From contig CAIRSR010000099.1 in assembly GCA_903881315.1 (NCBI GenBank), forward strand, positions 1-51,755: DNA of 51,755 nt, in the 5' to 3' direction. The position numbers were made by a program, and so were the translations under genes. This stretch comes from an uncultured Thiotrichales bacterium (GTDB lineage: Bacteria > Pseudomonadota > Gammaproteobacteria > CAIRSR01). Shown here piece after piece: positions 25,896 through 33,725 of this stretch. The notes under the pieces are model-generated. The model saw nothing but the letters and a program-made list of their open reading frames with translations, ran no database searches and was not told the origin of the DNA. How positions within the stretch are numbered: position 1 is the first letter of the stretch; each line of letters opens with the position of its first letter.

Positions 25896-26453
25896 GTGAA
25901 GACCCTTGCCGTAGTGGGAATGGCGGGCTCAGGGAAGAGCGTCGTCACCTCGCACCTCCAGACACGGGGCATGGAGCGTATCTATTTCGGCGACCTGGTT
26001 CTCAGGGGGGTGGAGGAGCGCAATCTCCCCCTCACCTCCGGCAACGAGCGCCTGGTGCGCGAGGATATGCGCCGTGCCCATGGCATGGCCGCGATGGCGA
26101 TGCTCTCCCTGCCGCTCATCCGCAAGGCGCTCGAGAGTGGCCCGGTGGTGATCGACGGCCTCTATAGCTTTGCGGAATACAAGCTACTGCGAAAGGAACT
26201 CGGGGATGACCTCGTGGTGCTTGCGGTGGCGTGTAGTCGCTCCTTGCGTTACGAGCGTCTGGCCGAACGACCCGTGCGCCCGCTGACGGCGGACGAGGCC
26301 GAGTCGCGGGACATGGCCGAGATCGAGAACATCGAAAAGGGCGGGCCGATTGCGCTCGCTGACCATACGGTGTTGAATGACGGCGATACCGCCTCACTCT
26401 TGGCGGCGGTGGACGAGCTTCTGCTCGGGCTTAGGCTCATCCAACGGCACTGA
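25896..26453 (+). CDS. UPF0200/dephospho-CoA-kinase-like P-loop nucleotide kinase
   Basis: 185 residues from GTG 25896, 16 bases after the dsrL-like stop. An earlier in-frame ATG at 25722 would overlap the ferredoxin-coding end and add non-homologous residues, so it is rejected. The P-loop is VVGMAGSGKS. IYFGDLVLRGVEER, VVIDGLYSFAEYKLL and a base-binding end ALADHTVLNDGD resemble archaeal UPF0200 proteins and dephospho-CoA kinases. The substrate is unknown. Close spacing suggests co-expression with the flavoprotein. A strong terminator follows. Confidence 0.75.
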   Translation: MKTLAVVGMAGSGKSVVTSHLQTRGMERIYFGDLVLRGVEERNLPLTSGNERLVREDMRRAHGMAAMAMLSLPLIRKALESGPVVIDGLYSFAEYKLLRKELGDDLVVLAVACSRSLRYERLAERPVRPLTADEAESRDMAEIENIEKGGPIALADHTVLNDGDTASLLAAVDELLLGLRLIQRH

Positions 26454-26501
26454 GGTGGGTGGATTCGCCTTTCCCCTTTTCTGATAGCATATCTGGAATG
26501 A

Positions 26502-26535
26502 GCCCCTTTTCCGTGTTCGGGAAGGGGCCTTTTTG
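26502..26535 (+). terminator. Rho-independent terminator after the kinase gene
   Basis: GCCCCTT...AAGGGGC stem with further internal pairing (TTCC/GGAA), immediately followed by CTTTTTGTT. It closes the dsrL-like/kinase transcript. Confidence 0.85.
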
Positions 26536-26655
26536 TTGTGTGGAAAAAGTATCCTGTACCGTAGGTAGTCTCCGGTGAATCAGCCAAGCGAGAACGTCAT
26601 TGACGTGTGTTCGGCTCTCCGTCTGGCTGTAGTAACGTAACGCAACGGAATCCCT

Positions 26656-27834
26656 ATGCTCGCTTCCCTAAAGATCAAAAACTTTAGAATGCTCCAAGAT
26701 TTCCAGGTTAGTCGGCTTGGGCACGTTAATCTCATTGTGGGCAGAAACAACTCCGGAAAGAGTACGGTGCTCGAAGCATTACGGATATTCGCCGGGAATG
26801 CACAGCCAGCGTTGCTTCAGGAGATTGCTGCCAGTCATGGTGAGAAATTTACCATAAGAGAAGAGGATGCAAGCGATGCGGATACGATATTTCCATTTGA
26901 GGACTTCTTTACTGGTAGACAATTTCCAGAAGATGATGATGCAAAGATAGAGATCGGGGAGATTGGTGCTGACCATTCCCGACTACTACAGATTCAGCAT
27001 GTATTTCTAGTGGAAGAAAAAAAGACAGTTACCGATGAACAAACGGGAGAAACACGTACTCGCATAATGCGCCGCCCGGTAGTTCCATCGAGATTGGAAA
27101 GGATGGAGGATGAGCCCGTTCAACCTGCTTTACTGGTGACGAAAGGGGAGCAGCGGTTATTTCCAATCACTCTTGAAATGACCAGACCTCGCTATAGAAC
27201 AGGCGCTCGTGATGCGGATGGCACGATTCCCTGTAGTACGATCCCAACACAGTTTATTTCTATGGATGAGCTGGCAAAGGAATGGGATAAGGTTGTATTT
27301 CAAGATCCACAAACAACCATCATAGCAGCAATGCAGATTATTGAGCCTGATTTTCAGAATCTAACCTTTGTTAATGACTCAACAGAAGAGTATAGGCCAC
27401 CGCATTTTCGTAGAAATCCTCTACGAACGCCTATGGTTAAAATGTCAGGTTTGTCACGTCCGGTCTCTCTGAACAGCCTAGGAGACGGGATGTTGCGGGT
27501 GTTTCAGTTGGTTCTCAAGGTCTTTCCGGCGAAAGGCGGTTTTTTGTTGATTGATGAGTTTGAGAATGGGCTACATTATAGTGTTCAAGAAAAGATCTGG
27601 ACATTGTTATTTAAGTTATCCAAAGATCTAAACATACAGATATTTGCCACAACCCATAGCTGGGATTGTATCGAGAGTTTTTCTAGGGTGGCAAAGCAGA
27701 ACACGGATACCGACGGCGTTCTCTTTCGTGTCGGAAAGAGTGCTCGACAGAGTAATCGGGGCCAGATTATTGCTACCGTCTTTGATAAGGAACAACTGTA
27801 TCGGATTACCCAATCAGATGTTGAGGTTCGCTAA
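26656..27834 (+). CDS. AAA (ABC/OLD-like) ATPase of a probable defence pair
   Basis: 392 residues. Opens with LKIKNFRMLQDFQVSRLGHVNLIVGRNNSGKST: the RecF/OLD-type start and Walker A (residues 29-37). A signature-like SLGDGMLRVFQL, Walker B FLLIDEFENGLH and H-loop ATTHSW follow, so a full SMC/OLD-class ATPase head (AAA_21 type) is present without a long coiled coil. It ends TAATG, sharing a base with the DUF3226 gene. Such ATPase plus TOPRIM-like pairs are the split form of OLD nucleases and are analogous to the AriA/AriB pair of PARIS. Both genes are visibly AT-richer than their neighbours, which fits transfer. The phage-defence role is inference from family and context. Confidence 0.85.
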   Translation: MLASLKIKNFRMLQDFQVSRLGHVNLIVGRNNSGKSTVLEALRIFAGNAQPALLQEIAASHGEKFTIREEDASDADTIFPFEDFFTGRQFPEDDDAKIEIGEIGADHSRLLQIQHVFLVEEKKTVTDEQTGETRTRIMRRPVVPSRLERMEDEPVQPALLVTKGEQRLFPITLEMTRPRYRTGARDADGTIPCSTIPTQFISMDELAKEWDKVVFQDPQTTIIAAMQIIEPDFQNLTFVNDSTEEYRPPHFRRNPLRTPMVKMSGLSRPVSLNSLGDGMLRVFQLVLKVFPAKGGFLLIDEFENGLHYSVQEKIWTLLFKLSKDLNIQIFATTHSWDCIESFSRVAKQNTDTDGVLFRVGKSARQSNRGQIIATVFDKEQLYRITQSDVEVR

Positions 27835-28523
27835 TGACGCAGAAGAATGTGCTGTTAGTGGAAGGTGTCGCTGACAGGGATTTTTTCAGGGAGTTATGCA
27901 AAACCTTAGATCTGTCCACTGAGATCCAAGTTGCCCCTCCGAAAGACTTGGGCGGCACCCATAATACCAAGCAAGGCGTGCTAAACCACTTAAGAGGTGT
28001 ACTGTTACCGCAGATTGAAGATGGACAAATCCAACGCCTGGCTATCGTTGTCGATGCGGACTATGCAGGGGCTCATGGTCTCGGTGTAGCAGGAACCCTT
28101 AATCAGATTAAAGAGATTGTCAAACCTTTCGGCTTTGAATTACCAGAAAACGAGATCTTCCCTAAAGGATTTTGTTTTAAACATTCAGACGGCTTGTCTG
28201 ATTTCGGTGCGTGGATTATGCCGGATAACACAAATGAGGGAATGCTTGAGGATTGGATCAAGTCCTGTATCGTTCGCAGTGAACAACCGTTATTTGGTTA
28301 TGCAAAAGAAGCGGTAGCAGGTCTGTCAGCGCGTAGCTTGCAGAAATTCAAACCCATTCATAGCACTAAGGCCGAGGTTGCTACCTGGCTTGCTTGGCAG
28401 CGCTGGCCCAAGTATGGTATTGAGTATGTATTCAGTAAAGACGAACTGCTGGTAGATAAAGATTCTTCTTTATATCAGGACTTAACCAATTGGTTAGCGA
28501 GTATTTTTAAGAATAACTCGTAG
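27834..28523 (+). CDS. DUF3226 TOPRIM-like nuclease partner of the AAA ATPase
   Basis: 229 residues. TOPRIM-like landmarks are LLVEGVADRDFF (catalytic Glu) and LAIVVDADYAG (DxD pair). The DUF3226 signature includes FGAWIMPDNTNEGMLEDW. Translation is coupled to the ATPase through the TAATG overlap. A nuclease activated or restrained by the ATPase is the expected mode by analogy with OLD and PARIS. The C-terminal part (KAEVATWLAWQRWPKYGIEY) is helical and specific to DUF3226 proteins. Activity against DNA or tRNA cannot be read from sequence. Confidence 0.82.
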   Translation: MTQKNVLLVEGVADRDFFRELCKTLDLSTEIQVAPPKDLGGTHNTKQGVLNHLRGVLLPQIEDGQIQRLAIVVDADYAGAHGLGVAGTLNQIKEIVKPFGFELPENEIFPKGFCFKHSDGLSDFGAWIMPDNTNEGMLEDWIKSCIVRSEQPLFGYAKEAVAGLSARSLQKFKPIHSTKAEVATWLAWQRWPKYGIEYVFSKDELLVDKDSSLYQDLTNWLASIFKNNS

Positions 28524-28577
28524 CCTTACTGATACGCCAAGATGTCTATTCGAGATTTTGTGGTAAGGTTCTTTTTT
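28524..28577 (+). terminator. Possible terminator between DUF3226 and acr3 genes
   Basis: CCTTAC (28524-28529) can pair with GTAAGG (28563-28568), and a T-run (TTCTTTTTTC) follows. The loop is long (33 bases), so confidence is low; the genes on both sides converge here. Confidence 0.35.
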
Positions 28578-29651
28578 CTATAAACCACCCCTCTCATACC
28601 AACCCTTCGAGTCATTGACTACCCGAACAACGAGCAGCATCACCGGTACCTCAATGAGCACCCCGACAACGGTCGCGAGTGCCGCCCCCGACGCAAAACC
28701 AAACAGACTGATGGCGGCGGCAACGGCCAATTCAAAGAAGTTGCTCGCCCCGATCAGCGCGGAAGGACAGGCGACCTCGTGTTTTTCTCCCACGACCCGA
28801 TTCAGCCAATAGGCAAGTGTGGCATTGAACAAGACTTGTATCAGAATAGGAACGGCCAGGAGCGCAATCACCAGCGGCTGTTCTATAATCACCGTACCCT
28901 GAAACGCGAACAGTAGCACTAACGTCGCTAATAGTGCCGCGATCGACCACGGCCCAGTCCTCGCCATGACCGTATCGAAATGGGCCTGCCCCCTACTAAG
29001 CAGCAAGGCACGCAAGCCCTGCGCCAGCACAAGCGGGATGACAATGTACAGGACGACCGAGGTAAATAACGTGTTCCACGGCACGGTAATTGCCGAAATA
29101 CCGAGCAGTAGACCAACAATGGGCGCAAAGGCGAATACCATGATGGTGTCGTTCAAGGCGACCTGTGACAAAGTAAACAGTGGATCGCCATTACAGAGCC
29201 GACTCCACACGAACACCATTGCCGTACACGGCGCAGCGGCAAGCAGGATAAGGCCGGCCATATAACTGTTGATCTGATCAGCTGGCAGCATTGGCGCGAA
29301 TAGGTTTTGCACGAACAGCCAGCCAAGGACGGCCATCGAAAAAGGCTTGACGAGCCAATTCACCAACAGGGTGACGCCAATCCCGCGAACGTGCCGTTTT
29401 ACTTCATGCAAGGCAGCAAAATCCACCTTGACTAACATCGGGATGATCATAATCCAGATGAGCAGTCCGACCGGAATATTGACCCGTGCAATCTCCATCC
29501 TGCCGAGCGCATGAAATGGTGCAGGAACCCACTGTCCGAGGACTATTCCAACAATGATGCACAGGAATACCCAGACCGTCAGGTAGCGCTCGAAGAAGCT
29601 TATCGGTAGGCCCGTGACCGCCTTTGCGGTTATTTCACATTGTGCAGACAA
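28578..29651 (-). CDS. acr3: Arsenite efflux permease Acr3
   Basis: 357 residues with about ten membrane helices. Acr3 hallmarks are the conserved Cys in LAAAPCTAMVFVWS, the segment VNWLVKPFSMAVLGW and the late LIGASNFFELAVAAAISLFG. It exports arsenite across the inner membrane using the proton gradient. The start is TTG 29651: AGGAG lies eight bases upstream and overlaps the stop of the arsR-arsC gene, so the two are translated as an operon with an 11-base gap. Confidence 0.93.
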   Translation of the reverse strand: MSAQCEITAKAVTGLPISFFERYLTVWVFLCIIVGIVLGQWVPAPFHALGRMEIARVNIPVGLLIWIMIIPMLVKVDFAALHEVKRHVRGIGVTLLVNWLVKPFSMAVLGWLFVQNLFAPMLPADQINSYMAGLILLAAAPCTAMVFVWSRLCNGDPLFTLSQVALNDTIMVFAFAPIVGLLLGISAITVPWNTLFTSVVLYIVIPLVLAQGLRALLLSRGQAHFDTVMARTGPWSIAALLATLVLLFAFQGTVIIEQPLVIALLAVPILIQVLFNATLAYWLNRVVGEKHEVACPSALIGASNFFELAVAAAISLFGFASGAALATVVGVLIEVPVMLLVVRVVNDSKGWYERGGL

Positions 29652-29662
29652 TGGTTATGCTC

Positions 29663-30397
29663 CTAGAGGTTTAGCGCTGCGCGGACAGCCGGAATCAGTC
29701 GGGTACGGATGTCGTCACGCACCTCGATAAAACTTTGCAGTGGCTCACCGTGCGGGTCATGAAACGGGAGATGAATGTGTGGCACCGGACGCGGAAAAAT
29801 GGGGCAGGTTTCCTTCGCGTTGTCGCAAACAGTTATCAGTAGGTCGATGGGCTCATTCAGAACGGCAGCTACGTCCTTTGGGTGCAGTCCATCGGTCGGT
29901 AGATCCCCGAGACGCAGGGCCTCGAGCGCACCGGCGGCGACCAAGGGCTGCGGACGGGTTCCCGCCGAGAGTGCCCGCACCCGGCCCGCCAGCACATGAT
30001 TGATGAGCGCTTCGGCCATCTGCGAGCGGCAGGAATTGCCGGTGCATAACACCAAGACAGTCTTTGGTGCGGTCATTGCTTTCTCCTTCTCTTGGATGCT
30101 TGGTAGGCACGGCCTACCCTGACAGCAGTTGTTGGTCAAAAAGGCAATGAGGGCGTCTACCGCCGCGAAATCTGCAAAGTAGCGAATGAAACGGCTCTCC
30201 CGTTGGCTGCGCACCAGACCAACGCGGCTGAGATGGGCCAGGTGAAAGGACAGCGTCGCAGGCACCATGCCAAGCCGCTCGCCAATCGCACCCGCGTTAT
30301 CGCCATCCGGCCCAACCTCAACCAACCAACGCAAGATCGAGAGGCGGGACTCATGTCCGAGTGCAGCGAACCGTTCAGCGGCGTTTTTCGTTTCCAT
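29663..30397 (-). CDS. ArsR-ArsC fusion: arsenic repressor joined to arsenate reductase
   Basis: 244 residues from ATG 30397; an ATG 46 codons earlier adds non-homologous residues. An ArsR winged helix spans 1-90 (ERFAALGHESRLSILRWLVE; TLSFHLAHLSRVGLV), with Cys 91, 92 and 97 as probable As(III) ligands. A low-molecular-weight-phosphatase-type ArsC follows from about 112, with the CX5R loop VLCTGNSCRSQMAEAL (Cys118) and DPHGE near the end. It reduces arsenate to arsenite for export by Acr3 and represses its own operon. An internal ATG at 30076 has AAGGAG six bases upstream, so free ArsC may also be made. A possible -10 on the same strand lies just before ATG. Confidence 0.92.
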   Translation of the reverse strand: METKNAAERFAALGHESRLSILRWLVEVGPDGDNAGAIGERLGMVPATLSFHLAHLSRVGLVRSQRESRFIRYFADFAAVDALIAFLTNNCCQGRPCLPSIQEKEKAMTAPKTVLVLCTGNSCRSQMAEALINHVLAGRVRALSAGTRPQPLVAAGALEALRLGDLPTDGLHPKDVAAVLNEPIDLLITVCDNAKETCPIFPRPVPHIHLPFHDPHGEPLQSFIEVRDDIRTRLIPAVRAALNL

Positions 30398-30426
30398 AAT
30401 TCTATTATAATCGAAATATAACAAAA
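30396..30426 (-). promoter_or_regulatory. ars promoter/operator, possibly leaderless
   Basis: On the minus strand TATAAT (30409 to 30404) lies so close to the ATG at 30397 that transcription would start at or next to the start codon. A surrounding inverted repeat (TTATA...TATAA) could bind ArsR. No clear -35 is visible. Confidence 0.5.
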
Positions 30427-30549
30427 CGAGAACACATTTCCGGTGCTGCGGACGGACAACTCCCCCTCTCTCTTGGGTGTGATACAGCGACGCCAACGGG
30501 AGGATAGGTCGCCCAAGCGCGCTCCTCATCACCACCGCTGCGCCAATGA

Positions 30550-30580
30550 TTGCGGTGGCTGCCTACAGTTACGCTATACT
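30550..30580 (+). promoter_or_regulatory. Possible promoter of the mntA-hepT pair
   Basis: TTGCGG (30550-30555) and TATACT (30575-30580) are separated by 19 bases; the ribosome site GGGGAG follows at 30604-30609. Confidence 0.4.
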
Positions 30581-30614
30581 CCCACAAGACGGGGATGGTA
30601 CAAGGGGAGTGACT

Positions 30615-31013
30615 GTGCTGAAACAGGCGTCTCTGGTTGCGACGCTACAAGACCGCATACCGAACCTGTTGGCGGTCTATGCCTTCGGCAGCCGAGCCCA
30701 GGGTACAGCGCGACCAGACAGTGATCTGGATCTGGCGGTGCTGGTCGCAGGCTATGTTCATCCGCTGGTATTGTGGGAATTAGCCAGTGACCTGGCTGAC
30801 CTCGCGGGTTCTGCGGTGGATCTGCTGGATCTGCGCGCCGCTTCCACCGTCATGCAGTACCAGATCATCACCACCGGCCAGTGTTGGTGGGCGAGTGATG
30901 CGCAAGCGGCGATCTTCGAGTCGGCAATCCTTAGTGATAAGACCGAACTGGATACAGCGCGCGCCGCCCTATTGGCGGATATTCAGGCAGCGGGGAAGAT
31001 CGGTGCTGGATGA
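30615..31013 (+). CDS. mntA: MntA-type nucleotidyltransferase antitoxin
   Basis: 132 residues from GTG 30615, chosen because GGGGAG sits five bases upstream; longer in-frame starts add unrelated residues. The minimal nucleotidyltransferase core is complete: AVYAFGSRAQGTARPDSDLD (GSx10DxD), with DLLDLRAAS as the third strand. MntA antitoxins block HepT toxins by adding AMP to them. The gene overlaps hepT by 11 bases. Confidence 0.88.
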   Translation: MLKQASLVATLQDRIPNLLAVYAFGSRAQGTARPDSDLDLAVLVAGYVHPLVLWELASDLADLAGSAVDLLDLRAASTVMQYQIITTGQCWWASDAQAAIFESAILSDKTELDTARAALLADIQAAGKIGAG

Positions 31014-31428
31014 CGTGCTGATCAACAAGGCAGCAACGATTGAACGCTGTGTCGCACGGGCGCGGGAGGAATACGCCCGTGACCCGGCCACCTTTGCCAC
31101 GGATGTCACGCGGCAGGATGCCGCCATCCTCAACATTCAGCGCGCCTGCGAGGCGGCCTTGGACATGGGCCAACACCTGATTCGCCGCGAACGGCTGGGT
31201 GTGCCGCAAAGCGCACGCGATGTCTTTGCGCTGCTCGCCCGCAGCGGTTGGATCGACACTAACCTAGCTGACAGCCTGAAGCGCATGGTCGGGTTTCGCA
31301 ATATCGCCGTACACGACTACCAGGCGTTGCAACTGCCCATTACCGTGCGCATCATCGTGCAGCATCTTGATGAATTTCTGCACTACAGCCAAACGATCCT
31401 GCGGGGCGATGCGGGCGGGCGCGGGTAG
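31003..31428 (+). CDS. hepT: HepT-type HEPN ribonuclease toxin
   Basis: 141 residues from GTG 31003, with GGGGA about six bases upstream; the frame extends further 5' but that part overlaps mntA in another phase. The HEPN fold carries the RNase motif Rx4H in MVGFRNIAVHDYQ, with the Tyr after it that is AMPylated by MntA in studied pairs. It is expected to cleave RNA, probably tRNA, when freed. The overlap with mntA is the usual order for this system. Confidence 0.88.
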   Translation: MLDDVLINKAATIERCVARAREEYARDPATFATDVTRQDAAILNIQRACEAALDMGQHLIRRERLGVPQSARDVFALLARSGWIDTNLADSLKRMVGFRNIAVHDYQALQLPITVRIIVQHLDEFLHYSQTILRGDAGGRG

Positions 31429-31756
31429 CGGTTCAGTCGGTGTGTGGGTGCGCCGCCGCTCAAACGCCCCCCAAGATCTCATGAGATAGCCGTTCCCATC
31501 CTGCCTGGCGCGAGGAGATACCGTTCCCCGAAAAAATAGGCGCTTGCGCAATGCCGCACCCCGCCAAGGTCGCTGTGTGGCGGACAAAATATCTGTGCTA
31601 GAATCGGCGTAATCGTTCACTCCCTCTCCTCCAGGGAGGAAGCCAGGGGGGAAGATATTGAAAAGCTCTCTTCCCTCCTCCCAACCTCCCCCAGTGGATG
31701 AAGGGGTCTGAATGGTTACGAATCGACAGAACTTTTAACGACGGGAAATGCGCCCC
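31429..31756. other. Gap between hepT and the TAXI receptor gene
   Basis: 328 bases without a gene. The central part is the long palindromic element at 31609-31719; the rest shows no clear promoter to my reading. CGGGA at 31742-31746 is the ribosome site of the next gene. Confidence 0.5.
31609..31719. repeat. Palindromic intergenic element, copy 3 (111-bp form)
   Basis: Ends are GTAATCGTTCA and TGAATGGTTAC. Read on the minus strand it begins GTAACCATTCAGACCCCTTC, very close to copy 1 (GTAACCACTCAGACCCCTCC). The centre is longer and contains two purine/pyrimidine stem blocks, so this copy may be a dimer or an expanded form. Confidence 0.7.
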
Positions 31757-32758
31757 ATGATGAAGACGGTACGCCTGGCTTGTCTCTTGTTGACGTTTGC
31801 GAGTATCGCGTCTTACGCAGAAGAAAATCAGGTGCGCATCGGTGGCGGGCCCACGACCGGTGAATATATCAACATTGCGAAATCCCTGTGCGTGGCCCTC
31901 GGAAGATTGTTTCAGTGCGAGGCCATCGAGACCAGCGGCACACTCGATAACAAGAAACGCCTCGAGGCAGGCCAGGTCGATATTGCCCTCGCCAAAGGCA
32001 ATATCGCCGAGGGCTGGATGAAGGATGCGGGCTTTGCCGCCAAGTATACGGTGGTGCGACAGATTGGCGACGAGTCGCTGTTTGTCTTCGGTAAACCCGA
32101 GACTCTACAGGCCGTCGGTAGTTGGATGGGGGTGCGCGAGAATGCCTCGCTGCTCAGTATCGGTCTGCCGGGCGGGCTTTCTGGTGAGACGGCCCTTTTC
32201 GATTCTCTCAAGAATCTGCCGGGTTCTCCGCTGGCAAAGCTTGAGGTCAAGATGTACCCAAACGAGCCCGCATTGGTCGATGCGGTGAAGAATGATAAGG
32301 TAAAGCTTGGCTTTATTGCACAGATCCCAAACCCCAATAATATCCTGTTTACGACCATCAATTCTTCTGGATTAATGATGATGGGGGTCGTTGACCCGGA
32401 CATGATTACCTTGGGCGATACCTTCCGGATCAAGTCCGTCACCATCAAGAATGCCAAATGGTTGGGCCTCGGTGGTGTTGCCCAAAAGATAGAGACTGCC
32501 AATGTCTCAGCGGCGATCGTCGCGGCCAAACCAGAATCATTAGCGGGGCGTGCCAGTATTGTGCAACAGGCCGCCATCAAGAAGATAAAAGACACCAAAG
32601 AGGCCGACCTGCTGCCGCGCGAAAACTGGATACAGGATCTCGCCAATACGACCTCTTTACAAACCGGCGTCAACATCGAGAACATTATGAAATCAATGGA
32701 AAGCGCATCTGCCGACGCGCGTGCCCGACTCGAGAAGTTGTGCCCTACAAAACCATAA
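31757..32758 (+). CDS. TAXI-family TRAP transporter solute-binding protein
   Basis: 333 residues from ATG 31757 (CGGGA ten bases upstream; ATG 31748 and 31760 are alternatives). A signal peptide (VRLACLLLTFASIASYAEE) is followed by a TAXI start, VRIGGGPTTGEYINIAKSLC, and LEAGQVDIALAKGNIAEGW. TAXI proteins bind small organic acids or amino acids for TRAP uptake, but no TRAP permease is near, so it may work with a distant permease or as a periplasmic sensor. The ligand cannot be predicted. The C-terminus holds a lone Cys (KLCPTKP). Confidence 0.82.
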   Translation: MMKTVRLACLLLTFASIASYAEENQVRIGGGPTTGEYINIAKSLCVALGRLFQCEAIETSGTLDNKKRLEAGQVDIALAKGNIAEGWMKDAGFAAKYTVVRQIGDESLFVFGKPETLQAVGSWMGVRENASLLSIGLPGGLSGETALFDSLKNLPGSPLAKLEVKMYPNEPALVDAVKNDKVKLGFIAQIPNPNNILFTTINSSGLMMMGVVDPDMITLGDTFRIKSVTIKNAKWLGLGGVAQKIETANVSAAIVAAKPESLAGRASIVQQAAIKKIKDTKEADLLPRENWIQDLANTTSLQTGVNIENIMKSMESASADARARLEKLCPTKP

Positions 32759-32861
32759 CCTAACTGGCAGGCACAACGATAGCCCATCGCTCCCTATGGT
32801 TTAGCAAGGGGAGGGCAGGGGTGTAGCGCCAACCTTTTTACCCTTCAATAATGAGGCATCT

Positions 32862-33695
32862 GTGGATCAAGCAATCGCTCTAACCAATTACCTAAACGCA
32901 ATCATCCTCGGCATGGTGGAGGGCGTCACCGAATTCCTTCCGATCTCGAGCACAGGACATTTGATCATTGCGGGTAACCTGCTCGACTTTACTGGGCCAC
33001 GCGCCAACACCTTCGAGATCTTCATCCAGCTTGGGGCCATCTTGTCGGTGCTGTGGCATTACCGTGCCAGGTTGCGCGTCATCCCCGACGCTATCAATGG
33101 TGACGGCCAGGCGATTGGCTTTATCCTTAATCTCGCCGTTGCCTTTCTCCCGGCAGCATTTTTTGGTTTTCTTTTTCATAGCGCAATCAAGAAATACCTG
33201 TTTAGCCCCATTACCGTTGCGATTGCCCTAATCGTTGGCGGCATCATTATTCTATGGGTAGAACAAAACGAGCGGGAGGCACGGGTCGCGGAGGTAGACA
33301 ACATGGACTGGCGCGATTCTTTAAAGGTTGGGTTTGCCCAGTGCCTGGCCCTTTTCCCAGGCACCTCGCGCTCGGGTGCAACCATTATCGGCGGGATGTT
33401 GTTTGGATTATCGCGTCGTGCGGCTACCGAGTTTTCCTTTTTCCTCGCCATCCCGACGATGTTTGCGGCCACCCTCTATGACCTCTATAAAAGCCGAGGC
33501 GACCTTACCTCATCGGACATTCCTTTGTTCGCGGTTGGTTTTGTCATCTCCTTCTTCAGCGCTTTAGTAGTGGTTCGCGCCCTGTTGGTCTATATCAGCA
33601 AACACAATTTCTCTGTCTTTGCCTGGTACCGTATTGTCTTCGGGGGGCTGGTATTGCTGTATGCCTGGAATTTCCCCGGTGCCTTTGCGGATTGA
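32862..33695 (+). CDS. uppP: Undecaprenyl-diphosphatase UppP (BacA)
   Basis: 277 residues, typical length, eight or so membrane helices. Active-site motifs are MVEGVTEFLPISSTGH (residues about 18-33) and LFPGTSRSGATIIGG. It recycles undecaprenyl diphosphate to the monophosphate for peptidoglycan and other envelope polymers. Start GTG 32862 has TGAGG five bases upstream; the family start (ILGMVEGVTEF) agrees. Followed 30 bases later by gspL, probably unrelated. Confidence 0.96.
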   Translation: MDQAIALTNYLNAIILGMVEGVTEFLPISSTGHLIIAGNLLDFTGPRANTFEIFIQLGAILSVLWHYRARLRVIPDAINGDGQAIGFILNLAVAFLPAAFFGFLFHSAIKKYLFSPITVAIALIVGGIIILWVEQNEREARVAEVDNMDWRDSLKVGFAQCLALFPGTSRSGATIIGGMLFGLSRRAATEFSFFLAIPTMFAATLYDLYKSRGDLTSSDIPLFAVGFVISFFSALVVVRALLVYISKHNFSVFAWYRIVFGGLVLLYAWNFPGAFAD

Positions 33696-33725
33696 GTACC
33701 CTGGGCCGATTGCGCAACAATCCCG

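Noticed and set aside
30787-31002. Extended start of hepT
   Set aside because: Those codons overlap mntA out of frame; the HEPN domain begins just after GTG 31003.
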